NCBI GenBank assembly: GCA_051453625.1
Contig: JBOZIK010000001.1
Coordinates: 15,173,023 to 15,206,062, forward strand
Origin: Welwitschia mirabilis
Lineage: Eukaryota > Gnetophyta > Gnetopsida > Welwitschiales
DNA length: 33,040 nucleotides
Direction: 5' to 3'
The notes under the pieces are model-generated. The model searched no databases, was not told the DNA's origin, and saw only the letters and a program-made list of their open reading frames with translations. The position numbers were made by a program, and so were the translations under genes. Below are positions 30,801 to 33,040 of this stretch, piece after piece (the first letter of the stretch is position 1; each line of letters starts with the position of its first letter).

Positions 30801-31167
30801 CTTAAACTTGATAGGAGCACTTGTGTTGGAATATTTCCTCCCACCATTATCTAAATTTTTCCTGAGCTAATTCCTTTAATAAACACCATGTTATTACTTG
30901 ATCATATTTAACTTGATTAATGTTTTACTTTATAAAGCTATCATGGTTAGTAAATCTTTTACTTAAGCATTTTACATGATAAGATTGACTTCATCCAATC
31001 TTTAGACATTTGCATGCCTATGAACTTCATTTTGAAGAAAGATGCCTTTGTTATTTTGTTCTCTTTCAATGGTATAAGTAATTAGTTATTTTAAGCTTAT
31101 TTTTTCTAGTTATTCATATCATCACTTCACTTTTATCCTTATGAGTATTTGGTTATATAAATCAATC

Positions 31168-31238
31168 TTAAAAAAAAGGAAAAAAAGAAATAAAAAAGAA
31201 TGAAAGATAAGAAAGAAAGAAAAACAAGAAATAAAGGT
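31168..31238 (+). repeat. Purine-rich low-complexity stretch in element E
   Basis: About 70 bases of almost only A and G directly before the conserved box. C has a similar, shorter purine-rich stretch at the same place (about 9100-9160 on the minus strand); in B it is A-rich but less pure. Confidence 0.65.
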
Positions 31239-31254
31239 CATGCTCTTTCATGTT

Positions 31255-31510
31255 ATATCTTAAAACATGGCCCCCATGATGTCTTACCATAAGTGCACTG
31301 GGGAAAATATTCCCAGGAGGGGCCTTTGATAATGTGATATGGTAGTTGTGGAAACTCTATTGAGGCGTTAGTTGGCCGTGCTATCTAGTTCCTTACTCTT
31401 CTTATAGTGATTACACTACTCTCATTATAATAAAATAAAAATTTACTTAAAGTCTATGATATTAGTGATGTCCCTAGTCTCATTAGAGGCATTGCTTGTT
31501 TTCTAGACTT
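31255..31510 (+). other. Conserved non-coding box, copy in E
   Basis: Contains ATGATGTCTTACCATAAGTG, GGAGGGGCCTTTGATA and ATTAGAGGCATTGC. These match B (3370-3600) and C (8860-9085) in order and spacing, with higher GC than its surroundings. All frames have stops. It is retained in the non-autonomous element although gag-pol is lost. Confidence 0.65.
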
Positions 31511-32321
31511 ATTTTCATTACTTGTTTATAATACTTCCATATGATCACTTTAGTTTTTTAGATTATAATGTTGTTTTGAGATGATAGCTTGTAAGTTTCT
31601 ATTCTAAATAACATTTTATTTTATCATTTATTTTTTGATAACACTAGTCATACCTGACATTATCATAATCATTGCTTGTTGGAGTGGAAATTTATGAATT
31701 TTTACATTATGTCATGCATCATTATCAAGTGATTTTATGATTTCTAAGAAGGGACTTTACTAGCGTGGTATTTTGGGTAGGTAAGAAATCTTCTTTATAT
31801 TTCTAGTTTTCATTTTCATGATTTTTTTCTTAGTTGTTTTGTTTGGGATTTTCAAAGTTATTACAGTACCTTTTTTCACATTATAATTAGGACCTGATCA
31901 TTTGATAATTCTCTATTTGTATTTTTATTTTCACTCATAGGTTTTATTTATAAGGGTTATTTTTCTTTTAATTACTTTCCCTTGATGCATTTCTTTCACT
32001 TTGATTATTGTGTTCCTTTTGTTTTATGCTAATGTTTTTCTCTTTAGCTTTTGGTTTTTCATACATCCACTTATAAATCTTAAATCTTCATAGAGTTTGG
32101 GATACATTTTTGGAATGCTTCTAAGCCTTGCTTTCTTATACTTAATGCATTCTTAGGTCTCATAATCCTTTTTCTTCATGGTCATGCTTTTCAAGATGAT
32201 TCTTCACTTCCTACCTTTCTTTTGTTTTTTTCCTTCTTTTTCACTACATGCTTATTGTTAAAATCTTTTGGATTTTTCCTAATCTATCAAAACATCTCAT
32301 TTGAACACTATCATATTATGT

Positions 32322-32352
32322 CTATCATCCTTCATAATAGATAGGATGATAG
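32322..32352 (+). repeat. GATGATAG hairpin motif in element E 3' region
   Basis: CTATCATCC (32322-32330) and GGATGATAG (32344-32352) form a perfect 9-bp inverted repeat with a 13-base loop. It uses the same motif as the leader hairpins of C. Confidence 0.7.
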
Positions 32353-32839
32353 TCATCCTTTTTACTTTGTGTAATTCAGGATGTCTTGCTTTTCCTATGA
32401 GGGTGGCAAGACATCTTTTTAAGCTTTCTTTGAAGATATTAATCGAAAAATTATAATTTTTAAATTTAAAAGAATTATTTTAATCTTTTATAATACATAT
32501 TTATGAATGAGTTATTTGGATATGATTTCATGTTACATGAAAACATTTCATAAACTTTATTTAGCAAGAGCAGTAGCTCACTCATAGAATTTTCTTACAG
32601 TAATGTTTAAGATCACCTAAAAGAAAAATGCTATATTTGCTCTTGTACTTTGCCTTTGTGGAAAACATTAATGAACTTTTTATGCATCATTCTTTGAGAT
32701 TATAATTGCTTAAGTTTTACACATCAGTTTTAGTATTACTTTATCAATTTATGCATATAAATTATCATTTTCTGACTATCATTATTATATTCTATGATTT
32801 ATTTATGTTTATAACATTTATGTCATCTATTATGATGTG

Positions 32840-32857
32840 TTTAAGTAGGGGGCTTAG
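32840..32857 (+). promoter_or_regulatory. Second purine-tract-like motif of element E
   Basis: TTTAAGTAGGGGGCTTAG shares AAGTAGGGGGCT with the true tract at 33014-33025. It lies about 170 bp upstream, as in C and F. Confidence 0.55.
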
Positions 32858-33010
32858 AACTATAGTAGTAATTATATCATTTAATGAATTTTTTTAATCT
32901 ATTCCTGCATCATAAAATAGAACTCAATTCTATTTCTCTAAATTGATAACTATTTTAGTCAAATTGGCTAGCAATATAGTTGAACACTTACTTTGTCAGG
33001 GACTGATAAG

Positions 33011-33026
33011 GATAAGTAGGGGGCTC
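33011..33026 (+). promoter_or_regulatory. Polypurine tract of element E
   Basis: GATAAGTAGGGGGCTC lies directly before the LTR start TGTTGCGATG. It marks the 3' end of the internal region of E. Confidence 0.85.
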
Positions 33027-33040
33027 TGTTGCGATGCCAA
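33027..33040 (+). repeat. 3' LTR of element E (first 14 bases)
   Basis: TGTTGCGATGCCAA is the conserved LTR start, as at 32, 26237 and, reversed, 7518. The remainder is beyond the window. Confidence 0.85.

Larger units (their letters stand above)
30801..33010 (+). other. 3' non-coding region of element E
   Basis: Collinear with the C 3' region (9540 down to 7535), T-rich after 31780, without a sustained frame. It holds a purine-rich stretch (31168-31238), the conserved box (31255-31510), a splice-donor-like AGGTAAGA (31779-31786), a hairpin motif (32322-32352) and the second tract-like motif (32840-32857). No env-like ORF is seen. Confidence 0.7.
26237..33040 (+). mobile_element. Element E: non-autonomous Athila-like element with an unrelated ORF
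   Basis: 5' LTR 26237-27820, primer site 27821-27841, leader, a reading frame of unknown product (28754-30538), integrase tail remnant (about 30590-30800), 3' region, purine tract and the first 14 bases of the 3' LTR. It shares LTR, leader and 3' region with B, C and F but has no gag capsid motif, protease, RT, RNase H or integrase core. It sits in element F in the opposite orientation; GAGTG (26232-26236) is the presumed left duplication. It would depend on a helper element for replication. Confidence 0.8.

Noticed and set aside
32706-32897. Hydrophobic 63-codon frame
   Set aside because: It is AT-rich 3' region of E running over the second purine-tract motif; the C counterpart is not open.
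1-33040. Host protein-coding gene, tRNA or rRNA
   Set aside because: No frame outside the elements shows recognisable domains, exon-like structure or codon bias, and no tRNA or rRNA-like sequence was recognised by eye on either strand; a tRNAscan/Infernal run would be decisive.
32-33040. The window as one giant element bounded by the LTRs at 32 and 33027
   Set aside because: Both terminal LTRs are preceded by purine tracts, so both are 3' LTRs of plus-strand elements; E has its own 5' LTR at 26237 and the interior holds elements in the opposite orientation.

Overview
This is a stretch of intergenic heterochromatin from a land plant, most likely a seed plant with a large, very AT-rich genome. 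No host gene, tRNA or rRNA was recognised. Almost all of the window is old, nested LTR retrotransposons. Most belong to one Ty3/gypsy family related to Athila (LTRs of about 1.2-1.7 kb starting TGTT and ending in CA; a primer site derived from TGGCGCCGTTGCCGGGGA; a gag with a CCHC knuckle; a pol of protease-RT-RNase H-integrase; a long non-coding 3' region; a purine tract next to the 3' LTR). One fragment is Ty1/copia. All coding regions are broken by stops and frameshifts. Many changes are C-to-T or G-to-A, as expected from long-term cytosine methylation. The species cannot be read from the sequence; GC-poor gymnosperms such as Welwitschia are one guess, at low confidence.

Layout. 1-1468: the 3' end (purine tract plus 3' LTR) of a plus-strand element G whose body lies off the left edge. 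1469-2080: unassigned. 2081-2866: a minus-strand RT/RNase H fragment (copy A) ending at a gap. 2967-22595: a minus-strand element B. Its reverse transcriptase is split by a second, complete minus-strand element C (6329-17147), flanked by the 5-bp duplication AGTAG. 22596-24536: a plus-strand Ty1/copia remnant, the oldest recognisable layer, bordered by B on the left and F on the right. 24537-26236: 3' LTR and 3' end of a minus-strand element F. 26237-33040: a plus-strand element E inserted in F, with the first 14 bases of its 3' LTR at the right edge.

The most interesting element is E. It has the LTRs, primer site, leader, 3' region and purine tract of the B/C family, but between leader and 3' region it has no recognisable RT, RNase H, protease or integrase core. 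It carries a different, degenerate reading frame (28754-30538) of unrecognised product, followed by a short remnant of the integrase C-terminus (about 30590-30800). E therefore looks like a non-autonomous derivative that replaced gag-pol with an unknown ORF and presumably used proteins made by B/C-type elements. The family also shows non-coding structure that ordinary annotation would miss: a second purine-tract-like motif about 170 bp upstream of the real one, a strongly conserved non-coding box after integrase, recurrent GATGATAG / CTATCATC hairpin motifs, and an inverted repeat in the LTR.

The window contains ten N gaps. Several of the 100-N gaps have nearly the same sequence on both sides, so they are probably unmerged contig overlaps rather than missing sequence.
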